Positions 55,228-64,000 of a DNA stretch of 64,000 bases are shown here, piece after piece. Positions within the stretch are counted from its first letter, which is position 1, and the number at the start of each line of letters is the position of its first letter. A program made the translations under genes and the position numbers. A model generated the notes under the pieces. That model made no database searches. It worked only from the letters and a program-made list of their open reading frames with translations, and had not been told where the DNA came from. Origin of the DNA: Methanocorpusculum sp. (GTDB lineage Archaea > Halobacteriota > Methanomicrobia > Methanomicrobiales > Methanocorpusculaceae); assembly GCA_029987115.1 (NCBI GenBank), contig DALTWK010000003.1:1-64000 (forward strand), given 5' to 3'.

Positions 55228-55857
55228 ATGAGTTTCAAAGATATTGTAATGCCTACTGACAAGGTTTTTTTTGAATTGTTTGAGAGTCAGGCGGATGTTG
55301 CTTGCAGGGCAGCTGATGCCCTAGTAGACATTTTTACAGATTATTCGGATGTTGAGGAAAAATACAGAAAATTGAAATCCATTGAACATGAGGGGGATGA
55401 AATAACTCACAAAGCTTATGATGAGTTGAACCGGACATTTATTACTCCTTTTGAACCCGAAGAAATCTCTCGCCTAATTACTACATTGGATGATATTGTT
55501 GATTTCATGGATGAAGGAGCACGTCATCTTTTAACGTATAATATTGAAGAACCAGCTCCGACAATGATTGATGTCGCTTTATGTCTGCAGTCTGCAACAC
55601 GAGAGATACAGAGGGGAGTGGCAATGCTCCGATCATTGAAAAATGTCGAGGAATTACAAAAAATCTGCATTGAGATAAACCGTTATGAGAATATAGCAGA
55701 TGATTTGGAGACGAAGGCGCTTAAGGAATTGTTTGCATCCAATGATGCAATCCATATCATTAAAATGAAAGATATTTATGAACACTTTGAAAACGCCGCG
55801 GACAAATGTGAAGATATTGCTGATGTAATAACGGCAATTATTATCCGTCACACCTGA
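55228..55857 (+). CDS. PhoU-like/DUF47 protein
   Basis: The 209-residue all-helical protein is of the TIGR00153/DUF47 type, with the metal-binding EHEGDEITHKAYDELNRTF element near residue 53 and DDIVDFMDEGARHL near residue 92. Family members accompany PiT transporters and are thought to regulate them. It ends two bases before the PiT gene, so the pair is co-transcribed. Confidence 0.92.
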   Translation: MSFKDIVMPTDKVFFELFESQADVACRAADALVDIFTDYSDVEEKYRKLKSIEHEGDEITHKAYDELNRTFITPFEPEEISRLITTLDDIVDFMDEGARHLLTYNIEEPAPTMIDVALCLQSATREIQRGVAMLRSLKNVEELQKICIEINRYENIADDLETKALKELFASNDAIHIIKMKDIYEHFENAADKCEDIADVITAIIIRHT

Positions 55858-55859
55858 TT

Positions 55860-57059
55860 ATGGATGTTGTAACAACTATTCTGGTAATCCTTGGTATTGC
55901 AATCTCTTTGATTTTTAATTATTCCAATGGAAAAAACAATGCTTCGAATGCAATAGCCACGGTAGTTGCAACGCATGCTATGACTCCGAGGAAGGCGCTT
56001 ATTTTTGCTGCAATTTGCTGTCTTATCGGTCCATTTCTCTTCTCGACTGCTGTTGCAAAAACTATTGGTGCGGGTGTTATTGACACCTCAATATTCACTC
56101 CTGTTCTTCTATTAGTTGGTCTTTGCGGGTCTGTTCTTTGGGTAAACTTCTGTTCCTATGTTGGGATTCCTGTCTCTTCATCACATGCTCTTGTTGGTGG
56201 AATACTTGGCGCAGGAATTGCAGCAGGAGGGTTCGGTTGTGCTCTTTGGCCTTCAGGAGAAACACTGTTAGGAACGCTAATATTTGTTCTTCTAGGGGCG
56301 GCAATTGGGTTTATTATTGCTCTAATCCTTGCTCTGATTTTTAAGGAAAAACTTTCAGTATTTCTTGTATGTGGGGCTGCAGTAGGAGGTATTTTTGGGA
56401 TTCTTGCCAGTATGATTGCAGGCGTCCTTCCATCTGGTGGTATTCTCGCAATTCTTCTATTTATTTGTGTATCTCCTATGCTCGGTCTTACAGTATCGTA
56501 TACGTTCACAGCAATACTGACTCGTATTATAGATAAGCGATCCAATCATCCGATGAAGATGAACAAATGGTTCCAGCGTCTTCAGGTGGTTGGAGCAGGA
56601 TTCCAAGCTCTTTCAATTGGCGGAAATGACGCCCAGAATGCAATGGGTGTTATTTTTGCTATTCTCGTATCCATAGGAGCAGTCACTGCAACATCTACGG
56701 TCCCTCTGTGGGTTGTAATCATTTGCTCTTTTGCTATTGCTTTGGGTATGATATGCGGCGGTCTTAATATCATCAAAAAAGTTGGTTCTGGTATTACTCG
56801 AATAATGCCGTACCAAGGTTTTTCCGCCAGCATGTCCTCTGGCGGTGTTCTTGCCCTGGTAACTGCTCTTGGAATTCCTGTTTCAACCACACATGTTGCA
56901 AGTGGGGCTATTATTGGAACTGGAATTACCCGTGGTGCTGGTCTTGTGAATTGGAAGACGGTAATTCACATGGTTGTAGCTTGGGTGCTGACAATACCCT
57001 GTGCCGCTATCGTTTCCGGACTTGCTTATCTATTAGTATCACTCATTTTTGGTCTATAA
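55860..57059 (+). CDS. PiT-family inorganic phosphate transporter
   Basis: The 399-residue membrane protein has about ten hydrophobic spans and the duplicated PiT signature: FNYSNGKNNASNAIATVVAT near residue 18 and SIGGNDAQNAMGVI near residue 257. It imports phosphate with cation coupling. It follows the PhoU-like gene by 2 bases. Confidence 0.94.
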   Translation: MDVVTTILVILGIAISLIFNYSNGKNNASNAIATVVATHAMTPRKALIFAAICCLIGPFLFSTAVAKTIGAGVIDTSIFTPVLLLVGLCGSVLWVNFCSYVGIPVSSSHALVGGILGAGIAAGGFGCALWPSGETLLGTLIFVLLGAAIGFIIALILALIFKEKLSVFLVCGAAVGGIFGILASMIAGVLPSGGILAILLFICVSPMLGLTVSYTFTAILTRIIDKRSNHPMKMNKWFQRLQVVGAGFQALSIGGNDAQNAMGVIFAILVSIGAVTATSTVPLWVVIICSFAIALGMICGGLNIIKKVGSGITRIMPYQGFSASMSSGGVLALVTALGIPVSTTHVASGAIIGTGITRGAGLVNWKTVIHMVVAWVLTIPCAAIVSGLAYLLVSLIFGL

Positions 57060-57109
57060 TTTGTATGGGTGACAACACATTCATCCCATATCAACACCAA
57101 TATATCTCT

Positions 57110-57622
57110 ATGAAAATTCTCCTAGCTATTGCATCAAGCCGTTTTATGGATCAGGAGTACACTGAACCGAAAAAAATACTTGAAAATGCAGGAATCGAAT
57201 GTATCACTGCATCCACTATCCATGGAACATGCTATGGAATGCACGGTGAAATTGTTGAATCTGATCTTTCGTTTGAAGAAGTGAATCCGGATGAATATGA
57301 TGGAATCATTCTTGCTGGTGGTATTGGATGTCAAGATGAATTCTGGAGAAATGAACTTCTGATTGATATCGTTAATAAAATTGGTAACAAAGGTAAAGTT
57401 GCTGCAGCAATCTGCTTAGCACCGGTTGTTTTGGCCGAAGCAGGTCTCCTTGCGGGAAAAAAGGCAACTACCTTCGACACACCCGCATCAAAAAGAATTC
57501 TTTCTCTCGACAAGGCAGAGGTTGTTGCAGATAACGTTGTTATTGATGGTAATATTATCACTGCAAAAACACCGTTTGATTCGGAAGCTTTCGGAAAAGC
57601 TGTTCTTTCTATCTTGAAGTAA
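57110..57622 (+). CDS. DJ-1/PfpI-family protein
   Basis: The 170-residue protein starts MKILLAIASSRFMDQEYTEP at ATG 57110. The nucleophile elbow is AAICLAPVVLAEAG near residue 103 (Cys), with the conserved glutamate likely at YTEPKK (residue 18). Family members act in glyoxal/methylglyoxal or protein repair, or as proteases; the substrate is not defined. The upstream in-frame ATG at 56951 lies within the PiT gene and is rejected. The TPR gene starts one base after its stop. Confidence 0.88.
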   Translation: MKILLAIASSRFMDQEYTEPKKILENAGIECITASTIHGTCYGMHGEIVESDLSFEEVNPDEYDGIILAGGIGCQDEFWRNELLIDIVNKIGNKGKVAAAICLAPVVLAEAGLLAGKKATTFDTPASKRILSLDKAEVVADNVVIDGNIITAKTPFDSEAFGKAVLSILK

Positions 57623-57623
57623 A

Positions 57624-59474
57624 ATGGAAAATTCCACACTTAATCCATCACTTCTTTCATCCGCTATGGCATTATTTGATGCCGGTGAATATGATGAAGT
57701 CCTGACACTGGCGTCAGGAACAAATGACCCTGCATTAATGTTACTTGCGGCAAGAAGTTATCTTGCAACCGGAAAATATGACATTGCTGAGACGCTCCTT
57801 CGTTCGCTTATCCGAATCATGCCTGGTTCATCTTACCTTCATAGTTATTTAGGGGATGTATTGTTGAAGTCTGGGAAAGAAGGTGCTGTTGATGAATTTG
57901 CAACTGCTCTTATTCTGGATCCAGATAATAAAGGAGCAGTTAAAAATTATGCATATCTTCAAGTGAAAGCAGGAGATTATCGTGGAGCTATCCCTTCACT
58001 TCGATCCTTGATTTGGTCCGAAGACAGTGAAGAAGAAATAAAATTACTAGAAAAAATTTTGACCCAAGTTGGAGAACCAAAAGAATCGGTTAATGTTCAC
58101 ATTCATCATTTTGGAGAAGAGTGTTATAGCATACCCTATATAGAAACACTGCTTGCAGCTGGTGAATATCAGAAGTGTTTGAATCTTTCATTAAAGGGTT
58201 GGAATGAAACAGAAGACACCGCATATCTTCGCCTTGATCTCGAAGCACTGGCTGCAATAAATAGAGAAGCAGCAGAAAAAGCGTATCGTTCTGCTCTGGA
58301 CACTTTTGAAGATGGGGGAATGGATGATGAAAATATCCGTTCAATTCGTTTTTCCTATGTCCTTCTTGAAAAAGTACTTGGTCACTATGAAATGGCGAAG
58401 GAGGAACTTTCACATCTGCTCTCTCCCGATTCCCCCGTTGAATATCTGCTGGTTGCTGCTGATTTAGAGACAAAACTGGGTAATGGCGAGGGGGCTGATT
58501 TAATCTATCGCAAGCTTCTCGTCTCAACTCTCTCAAAACAAGATGTTGATTGGGATACAGCAGAGTTGATTATTAATCATTTCATTGGGTTTTTATCTGC
58601 AGTCCGGACCAAAGAGGAAGTTGCAGGGGTTATCAGTGTAACTTTGTCTCCTTATCCAATTGCGGTCTGTCTTGCAAAAATAGGTGCCGCGTATGAAGAA
58701 GCGAACTCCGCATCACAGGCAAAAGACTGGTTCTATCGTGCATACCGTGCTGATTACTTAAATGGCGGTCTTGCATATGCGGGATATCTGAAACGTGCAG
58801 GAGAGTTCCGTGATGCAGAGACTGTTATTCGATATATCTTTAACAACACAATAAAATTATCAGATATTGAACAGGCGGCAAATAACGTATTAAATGGTTC
58901 TGCTGGTCTTTATCGTATAGATAAATGTCGTGAGATTGTTCAGAAAAAATTGGCTGCAAATGCAGATAAACTAACCACCGCTGGTCGCGAAATGCTTTCT
59001 TCAATGTATCTGTATTCAGCAGTAGAGGCGCTTGAACAGCGTAATTTCGAGGAGTGTAAGTGGTTTTGTCTCTCTGGTATTGATGTTCTTCCATGTTACC
59101 CCGCCAAGATTCGTATTCAGGATTTCACGGATATCCTTGTTCAAGCAAAAGGTCGTTCCCTCTATGAACGTCCGGTTCTCCGTCCAGAAGTTGTTTCTTC
59201 CGAACCTTCGAATTCCGAAGAAATATTGCCCATAGATGCTGGTGAAGATGATTTGCTTCCGAATCTCGATGAACGTGAGCGGAAAATCCTCTCATTTTTA
59301 CGTGAACATAAAGAGGCGACTGAAATGGATCTCCGGTCTATTTTGGATACCCATCGCATCACAGGTATAGTTAATACCCTGATTGAGAAAACCACAGAGT
59401 TTGGTGTGACCTTGATAGAAAAACGTGGTGTTGGTGATCGTGGAGAGGTATATGGATATGTCGGTCGCCAGTGA
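57624..59474 (+). CDS. TPR-repeat protein with C-terminal winged helix
   Basis: The 616-residue protein consists of about ten degenerate tetratricopeptide repeats (for example residues 26-60, ALMLLAARSYLATGKYDIAE) and a C-terminal winged-helix-like domain from about residue 548 (DERERKILSFLREHKEATEM onward). No signal peptide or membrane span. TPRs mediate protein contacts, and the wHTH suggests nucleic acid or adaptor binding. It overlaps the BrxC/D-like ATPase gene by 23 bases, implying that the two act together. Confidence 0.75.
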   Translation: MENSTLNPSLLSSAMALFDAGEYDEVLTLASGTNDPALMLLAARSYLATGKYDIAETLLRSLIRIMPGSSYLHSYLGDVLLKSGKEGAVDEFATALILDPDNKGAVKNYAYLQVKAGDYRGAIPSLRSLIWSEDSEEEIKLLEKILTQVGEPKESVNVHIHHFGEECYSIPYIETLLAAGEYQKCLNLSLKGWNETEDTAYLRLDLEALAAINREAAEKAYRSALDTFEDGGMDDENIRSIRFSYVLLEKVLGHYEMAKEELSHLLSPDSPVEYLLVAADLETKLGNGEGADLIYRKLLVSTLSKQDVDWDTAELIINHFIGFLSAVRTKEEVAGVISVTLSPYPIAVCLAKIGAAYEEANSASQAKDWFYRAYRADYLNGGLAYAGYLKRAGEFRDAETVIRYIFNNTIKLSDIEQAANNVLNGSAGLYRIDKCREIVQKKLAANADKLTTAGREMLSSMYLYSAVEALEQRNFEECKWFCLSGIDVLPCYPAKIRIQDFTDILVQAKGRSLYERPVLRPEVVSSEPSNSEEILPIDAGEDDLLPNLDERERKILSFLREHKEATEMDLRSILDTHRITGIVNTLIEKTTEFGVTLIEKRGVGDRGEVYGYVGRQ

Positions 59475-60744
59475 TCGAAAAGTTGAAAGTGTTGCAATAA
59501 TTACCGCGTTGCGTCGTGGAACTGTTCCAAATAGTGGTTTGTCACGTTTAGCAGTGGGGATTGATTCGGAGGAGAAAGTTATTTCATCTCAGTTGGAATT
59601 TGTAGCATCAGGGCATTCTGACTGTAAATTTATTAGAGGTGATTATGGTTCAGGTAAAACATTTCTGATTGCACGAACTGCAGAACTGGCCGGGAATCAA
59701 AAATTTGTAGTATCTCATGTGGTTATATCTCCAGATACTCCTCTCCATAAATTACAGGCAATATACACGAAAATTTGTGCTGGTCTCACGACAGCTACAG
59801 AAACACATGCCTTGAAAAGTATAATTGATACCTGGATTTATGGGATAGAAGACCGGTTAATTGAAACGGGAATTAAGGAAGACGATCCCATGCTTAGAGA
59901 ACAGACATCAAAAGAAATCGAGGCTACACTAGGGCGCGTAGCAGGTGTGAGTTCTGGTCTAGCATCAGCGGTCCGGGTATACTATAATTCAAATAATAAG
60001 GGTGATTTTGCTACTGCTCAGGCGGCAATTGGATGGATATCTGGAGACGCCACCGTTGCAAATAGGAGTTTCAAATCCCAAGCGGGGGTTAAAGGTATTG
60101 TATCAGAAAGTGACGCTCTCCTTTTCCTGAGAGGTATTGTATATTTAATTCGCCAAGCTGGTTTTTCTGGGCTTTTTGTATCCTTTGATGAAGTTGAGAC
60201 TGCTCAAGCATTCTCCCGACCACAGCGAGAAAAAGGATATATCAATCTCCGCCAGATTGTTGATTTGGTCGACAAATGCGAAATTCCAGGTACGTTTTTC
60301 CTCTTTGCAGGAACCCCTGCATTTTTTGAAAGTGCAAAAGGAATCCGATCTCTTCCCCCACTTTATGATCGAATAGGGCCTATTTCACAAGATGGTTTCG
60401 CTAATCCTCTTCAAACACAAATCTCATTATCCAAATTTAATATGGAAAAGTTGGAAAATGTTGCCTACAAAGTAGCAGAAATATATTCTGAAGGGTATGG
60501 AAATGTTGATTCTTCCCGTATTTCACCGAAGTTAATCAGGACAATGATCTCAAAAATAACATCACGGTTTGGGGGGAGGGTTGATATTGTTCCACGTCTA
60601 TTCCTTCGGGAGTTTATTGATGTTCTTGATAAATCTGCTCTCTATGAAAGTTATAATCCGTTAGAAAAGTATTCTTTCGTTCCCGAGAAAGGAGATGCCA
60701 CCTTAAACGAAGAAGAAATGGCTGTAATTGAAGTCTCTTGGTAA
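59452..60744 (+). CDS. BrxC/BrxD-family P-loop ATPase (DUF2791)
   Basis: The 430-residue protein from ATG 59452 has the BREX ATPase signature: IITALRRGTVP near the N-terminus, Walker A GDYGSGKT at residues 63-70 and Walker B FVSFDEVE at residues 243-249. Members include BrxC and BrxD of BREX phage defence, but no methylase, PglZ or nuclease partner lies here. The start could also be the ATG at 59458. GGAG lies 6-8 bases upstream. It overlaps the TPR gene by 23 bases and is 4 bases before the OB/HD gene. Confidence 0.82.
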   Translation: MDMSVASDRKVESVAIITALRRGTVPNSGLSRLAVGIDSEEKVISSQLEFVASGHSDCKFIRGDYGSGKTFLIARTAELAGNQKFVVSHVVISPDTPLHKLQAIYTKICAGLTTATETHALKSIIDTWIYGIEDRLIETGIKEDDPMLREQTSKEIEATLGRVAGVSSGLASAVRVYYNSNNKGDFATAQAAIGWISGDATVANRSFKSQAGVKGIVSESDALLFLRGIVYLIRQAGFSGLFVSFDEVETAQAFSRPQREKGYINLRQIVDLVDKCEIPGTFFLFAGTPAFFESAKGIRSLPPLYDRIGPISQDGFANPLQTQISLSKFNMEKLENVAYKVAEIYSEGYGNVDSSRISPKLIRTMISKITSRFGGRVDIVPRLFLREFIDVLDKSALYESYNPLEKYSFVPEKGDATLNEEEMAVIEVSW

Positions 60745-60748
60745 TAAT

Positions 60749-61693
60749 ATGACAGGAAAAACACTCTATGTAAAGGACATATCAAATGATATATCCGTTG
60801 ATTCATTGTTTATGATTCGCCGTGCAGATCTCAGAGCAAAGCGTGGTGAGCAGTACCTCCACATGACCATTGCTGATAAAACGGGGATAATAGAAGCAAA
60901 GTTTTATGGAGAAAAGGTAACGGATGCTGCTCGTTTGGCTAAAGTTGGTTGTGTATATCGGATAATTGGTGTGGGAAAAACCAATCCGAATGGTTCCCTT
61001 ATTGTATACTCAGACAATGAAAATTCACTAGGTGCTCTATTATCGGGTCCCATTTCCTTGGTGGCAGGGGATGATATTGAGTATATCTACACCCCTGCTA
61101 ATCTTCAGAAAAATGCAACAGAACTTCAGAAAATAGTTGCAAGCATTCAGAATCAAAACCTCCGAATTTTTGTAACTTGCTGTCTTGACAATCGTTTTTA
61201 TGAATGTCCTGCTGCCATAAGACGTCATCATGAATATACTGGTGGGCTCTGTGAACACACCCTCGAAACAGTGCAAATAGTTCTTCATATGATGGAAATT
61301 ATGCCACGTATGAAGATAAATCGCGATATTGCAATAGCTGGTGCTGTGCTCCACGATATTGGAAAAATTTTCTGTTTTGATAAGGTAAATTCAACTTATG
61401 TCCCGAATGATACCTACAACTTAGTTGAACACATTACTATGGGGATTATGCACATCGATCAATATAAGGATTTATTAACTGATTCGGAGTTGCTGCAACT
61501 CCGTCATATCATCCAGTCTCACCATGGAATATATGGCGATGTTGTCCCTCTAACGGCCGAGGCATGGCTGGTCAATGAAGCAGATGGTGCAAGTGCGCGT
61601 ATGAGAAGTATATTGGATGATTTGAATGATACTCCTTCCGGACAGAAGAAGAAAGGATTACGATCAGAGAAATTCCTCTGGAAAGCCGTTTGA
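60749..61693 (+). CDS. YhaM-like OB-fold/HD-domain nuclease
   Basis: The 314-residue protein resembles the 3'-5' exonuclease YhaM/CBF1. Residues 1-90 are an OB-fold nucleic-acid-binding domain (YLHMTIADKTGIIEAKFYGE), and residues 160-290 an HD phosphohydrolase domain with RRHHEYTGGLCEHT and the HD pair His202-Asp203 in VLHDIGK, plus later HHGIYGD. It may degrade RNA or single-stranded DNA. Located 4 bases downstream of the BrxD-like ATPase, in the same operon. Confidence 0.85.
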   Translation: MTGKTLYVKDISNDISVDSLFMIRRADLRAKRGEQYLHMTIADKTGIIEAKFYGEKVTDAARLAKVGCVYRIIGVGKTNPNGSLIVYSDNENSLGALLSGPISLVAGDDIEYIYTPANLQKNATELQKIVASIQNQNLRIFVTCCLDNRFYECPAAIRRHHEYTGGLCEHTLETVQIVLHMMEIMPRMKINRDIAIAGAVLHDIGKIFCFDKVNSTYVPNDTYNLVEHITMGIMHIDQYKDLLTDSELLQLRHIIQSHHGIYGDVVPLTAEAWLVNEADGASARMRSILDDLNDTPSGQKKKGLRSEKFLWKAV

Positions 61694-61766
61694 AATCATT
61701 CTCTTTTTTTAGGTGTTTTATCCGAACGATATATAATATTTCAAAGACTAAAATAAACATAACAAT

Positions 61767-62657
61767 ATGGAACAAGCAGAGTTGATTGCCAGTTCATTAA
61801 CTGACACAAAGGAATCATTATTTACGATGAACCACATAGGCCACTGGTTCAGACTGTTCTTATCAATAGCAATTCCTATAATTCTCGGGATTATTGTTGC
61901 ATCTGTAATCCTCCAACTTATTGTAAAACCGATAATATCTCCATATTTAATTTGTGATTCATATGGTTTTACAGAATCAAATCTGTCATTTATTCTACAA
62001 ATTATGGCAATCGGGATTGGAACTATTTGCGTGTTTCTCTTCCCATTTTTCCAAGGATATCTCTATAAAGTGATGCGTTTGAATTATGTTCCCGAAACTC
62101 AAAAAGTCTTATCAAATTTCTTTACAGGGTGGAAAGTAAATATTGTTCTGCTCTTCTATTTCATCCCAGTTATTATTCTCAGCATCATCTATTTCATTAC
62201 TTACAATCTTGTCGCGGATCATATGGATGCTGTCTTTGGAACATTTAATTCATTATTCAATACTGCAACTGATTTTGGGATGACCGTGATTACTGTCCTT
62301 CTACTCATCTTCCTCTCTCTCTTTGCTATGATTGGTTTGATGACCACTGCACGTACTGGTAAAATCAGAGAAGGCGCTAATCTGAAGAAAATAGTTGGTA
62401 TTATTAAAAAAATCGGCTGGTATAACTACATTTTAAGCGTAGTGTTTATGGCAATTGTATTCCTCATATTCTACGTTATTTTCCTAGGAATAAGTAGTGC
62501 AATTGGTTCTAATTTGGTGGGAACTTGTATCCTTATTGCTGTTTTCATTTTTGTGATGATTCCAGTTGCTATGTTTCTGTGCAGATACCTATCAAAAGTA
62601 TATGATACCGCATTCATCCCAGTAATCGAGGATATTGAAGACTTCGATGATTTCTGA
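61767..62657 (+). CDS. DUF4013 family membrane protein
   Basis: The 296-residue membrane protein has about seven hydrophobic segments, and the G-Y-L-Y-K-V-M-R element (residues 97-104) typical of DUF4013 proteins common in methanogens. The C-terminus is acidic (EDIEDFDDF). Function is unknown. It overlaps the uvrB start by 11 bases and is probably co-transcribed with it. Confidence 0.75.
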   Translation: MEQAELIASSLTDTKESLFTMNHIGHWFRLFLSIAIPIILGIIVASVILQLIVKPIISPYLICDSYGFTESNLSFILQIMAIGIGTICVFLFPFFQGYLYKVMRLNYVPETQKVLSNFFTGWKVNIVLLFYFIPVIILSIIYFITYNLVADHMDAVFGTFNSLFNTATDFGMTVITVLLLIFLSLFAMIGLMTTARTGKIREGANLKKIVGIIKKIGWYNYILSVVFMAIVFLIFYVIFLGISSAIGSNLVGTCILIAVFIFVMIPVAMFLCRYLSKVYDTAFIPVIEDIEDFDDF

Positions 62658-64000
62658 GGAACAATTTCGAATACGTTCAGAGTATAGTCCGAAAGGTTCT
62701 CAACCTTCTGCAATAGAAGAACTTACTAAAGGTATTAATGAGGGGCGTCAATTCCAGACGCTCCTTGGGGTTACCGGTTCTGGAAAAACTTTCACCATTG
62801 CAAATATTATTCAAAATGTCCAGCGCCCTACCCTAGTTCTTGCTCATAACAAAACGCTTGCTGCGCAACTTTACAATGAGTTCAAAGAATTTTTCCCGGA
62901 AAATCATGTAGAATATTTCATTTCATACTATGATTACTATCAACCGGAAAGTTATATCCCAAAAAAGGATATGTATATTGAAAAGGATGCATCAATCAAT
63001 CCGAAAATTGAAATGATGCGTATGGCAGCAACTGCGTCGCTCCTATCCCATCGTGATACTATTGTAGTTGCTTCTGTATCTTGCATATACAGTATAGGAA
63101 ATCCGATGAATTTCCAGAATCTTGGATTTGAAGTTCATGTTGGAGACTCAATAGGACGACGTACGCTCATTGAAAAACTGATTTCTATCCTTTTTGAAAG
63201 AAATGATTTGGAACTGATGCCTGGACGTTTCCGTGTAAAAGGAGATACAATCGATATAATCCCAGGGTATTTCAACGATATCATTCGCATAGAACTTTTT
63301 GGAGATGAGATTGATAGGATTTCCGAAATTGAGAAGATATCTGGAAAAGTTAAGGAGAGACTTGACTATTTCTATATTTATCCTGCACGCCATTTTGTTT
63401 CAACAGAGGAAGAACAGCGTGATGCAATTATTTCGATTCGTCGGGAACTAGAAACAACGTTAAAGTCGGGGGATTTGGATGAGTTGTCATCCCATCGGCT
63501 TCGTCAACGTACAGAATATGATATTGAGATGATGGAGGAGACCGGTTCCTGTAAGGGTATCGAGAATTATTCTCGGCATTTTGATAAGAGAAATAAAGGA
63601 GAGCGTCCGTTTTGTTTGCTGGATTATTTCCCGGATGATTATTTGATGGTAATTGACGAAAGTCATCAGTCTCTTCCGCAGGTTCGTGGGATGTACAATG
63701 GAGATAAGGCACGAAAGGAACCTCTTGTTGAGTATGGTTTCCGTCTTCCGTCAGCATTTGACAACCGCCCACTCATGTTTGATGAATTTGAAAAATTCAT
63801 GCATCAAGTCATTTTCGTTTCAGCAACACCCGGAGAATATGAGCTGGAACATTCGGGTCCCGCGGTAGAACAGATAATCCGTCCCACTGGACTTGTTGAT
63901 CCCTTAGTAGAAGTGCGTCCAATAGCCGGTCAGACAAAAGATTTGATATCTGAAATCAGAAAGACGATTGAAAAAGGAGATCGTGCACTGGTTACAACAC
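62647..64000 (+). CDS. uvrB: Excinuclease ABC subunit B (partial, 3' end beyond window)
   Basis: UvrB is the damage-recognition helicase of nucleotide-excision repair. The 451 visible residues include the Walker A GVTGSGKT near residue 41, the beta-hairpin region YYDYYQPESYIPKKDMYIEK near residue 95-115 and the helicase motif VIDESHQS near residue 337. The window ends before the remaining helicase motifs and the UvrC-binding C-terminus. ATG at 62647 overlaps the DUF4013 gene; the reading frame has no stop to the edge. Confidence 0.95.
   Translation, partial: MISEEQFRIRSEYSPKGSQPSAIEELTKGINEGRQFQTLLGVTGSGKTFTIANIIQNVQRPTLVLAHNKTLAAQLYNEFKEFFPENHVEYFISYYDYYQPESYIPKKDMYIEKDASINPKIEMMRMAATASLLSHRDTIVVASVSCIYSIGNPMNFQNLGFEVHVGDSIGRRTLIEKLISILFERNDLELMPGRFRVKGDTIDIIPGYFNDIIRIELFGDEIDRISEIEKISGKVKERLDYFYIYPARHFVSTEEEQRDAIISIRRELETTLKSGDLDELSSHRLRQRTEYDIEMMEETGSCKGIENYSRHFDKRNKGERPFCLLDYFPDDYLMVIDESHQSLPQVRGMYNGDKARKEPLVEYGFRLPSAFDNRPLMFDEFEKFMHQVIFVSATPGEYELEHSGPAVEQIIRPTGLVDPLVEVRPIAGQTKDLISEIRKTIEKGDRALVTT

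Noticed and set aside
57624..61693. Complete BREX system
   Set aside because: No PglZ, PglX methylase, BrxA, BrxB or BrxL gene is in the window; only an ATPase of the same family is present.
1..64000. CRISPR arrays, insertion sequences or prophage
   Set aside because: No regularly spaced repeats, transposase, integrase or phage structural gene was found on either strand.

Overview
The window is a 64 kb piece of a methanogenic archaeal chromosome. It carries the fwdDBAC genes of formylmethanofuran dehydrogenase, an archaeal RNA polymerase operon with split B'/B'' subunits, EF-1alpha, TBP, transcription factor S, archaeosortase A, pyruvoyl-dependent arginine decarboxylase, the archaeal homocysteine pathway and a fused Fae-Hps. 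TATA-type promoters, ATGA gene overlaps and several near-leaderless starts fit Euryarchaeota. A hydrogenotrophic member of the Methanomicrobiales (Methanocorpusculum-like) is my best guess; this is inference, not a database match.

Layout. 1-4640: end of an MvhD-like gene, then fwdD-B-A-C. 4752-6570: cysteine desulfurase plus an FdhD-like protein, probably sulfur supply for the Mo/W cofactor enzyme upstream. 6593-10309 (minus): a compact sulfur operon with two YedE half-transporters, TusA, a TusA-like protein, OsmC, a C_GCAxxG_C_C/DUF1858 protein and a short siroheme sulfite-reductase-like protein. 10540-14695: two unrecognised proteins (one with an HsdM-like C-terminal end), a rubredoxin, a second cysteine desulfurase with a GTG-started small gene, and a HAD phosphatase. 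14918-24203: HTH/PAS regulator, PdaD, class II ribonucleotide reductase, GNAT, cobalamin genes cobS and cobT, a YkgJ-type Cys-cluster protein and a TraB protein.

24336-39199 is an information-processing block: tuf-rpsJ converges on rpoH-B2-B1-A1-A2, followed by tRNA-Lys, the aspartate-semialdehyde sulfurtransferase operon, HIT/archaeosortase, TFS and TBP. 39242-55087 is mostly housekeeping: PEBP, an RNase H-TrmO fusion, DUF92, two M24 peptidases, tRNA-Asn, valS, glmM, THEP1, BofA-like, tRNA-Arg, regulators and fae-hps. 55228-64000: PhoU-like/PiT phosphate pair, DJ-1, then TPR protein, a BrxC/BrxD-family ATPase, an OB/HD nuclease-like protein, a DUF4013 membrane protein and the start of uvrB.

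Sulfur handling recurs: two cysteine desulfurases, an FdhD-like carrier, the YedE/TusA/sulfite-reductase-like operon and the homocysteine operon. The least explained parts are that sulfur operon, the TPR-BrxD-like ATPase-HD/OB module next to uvrB, the RNase H-TrmO fusion and the HsdM-like fragment. I found no CRISPR array, insertion sequence, intein or prophage.
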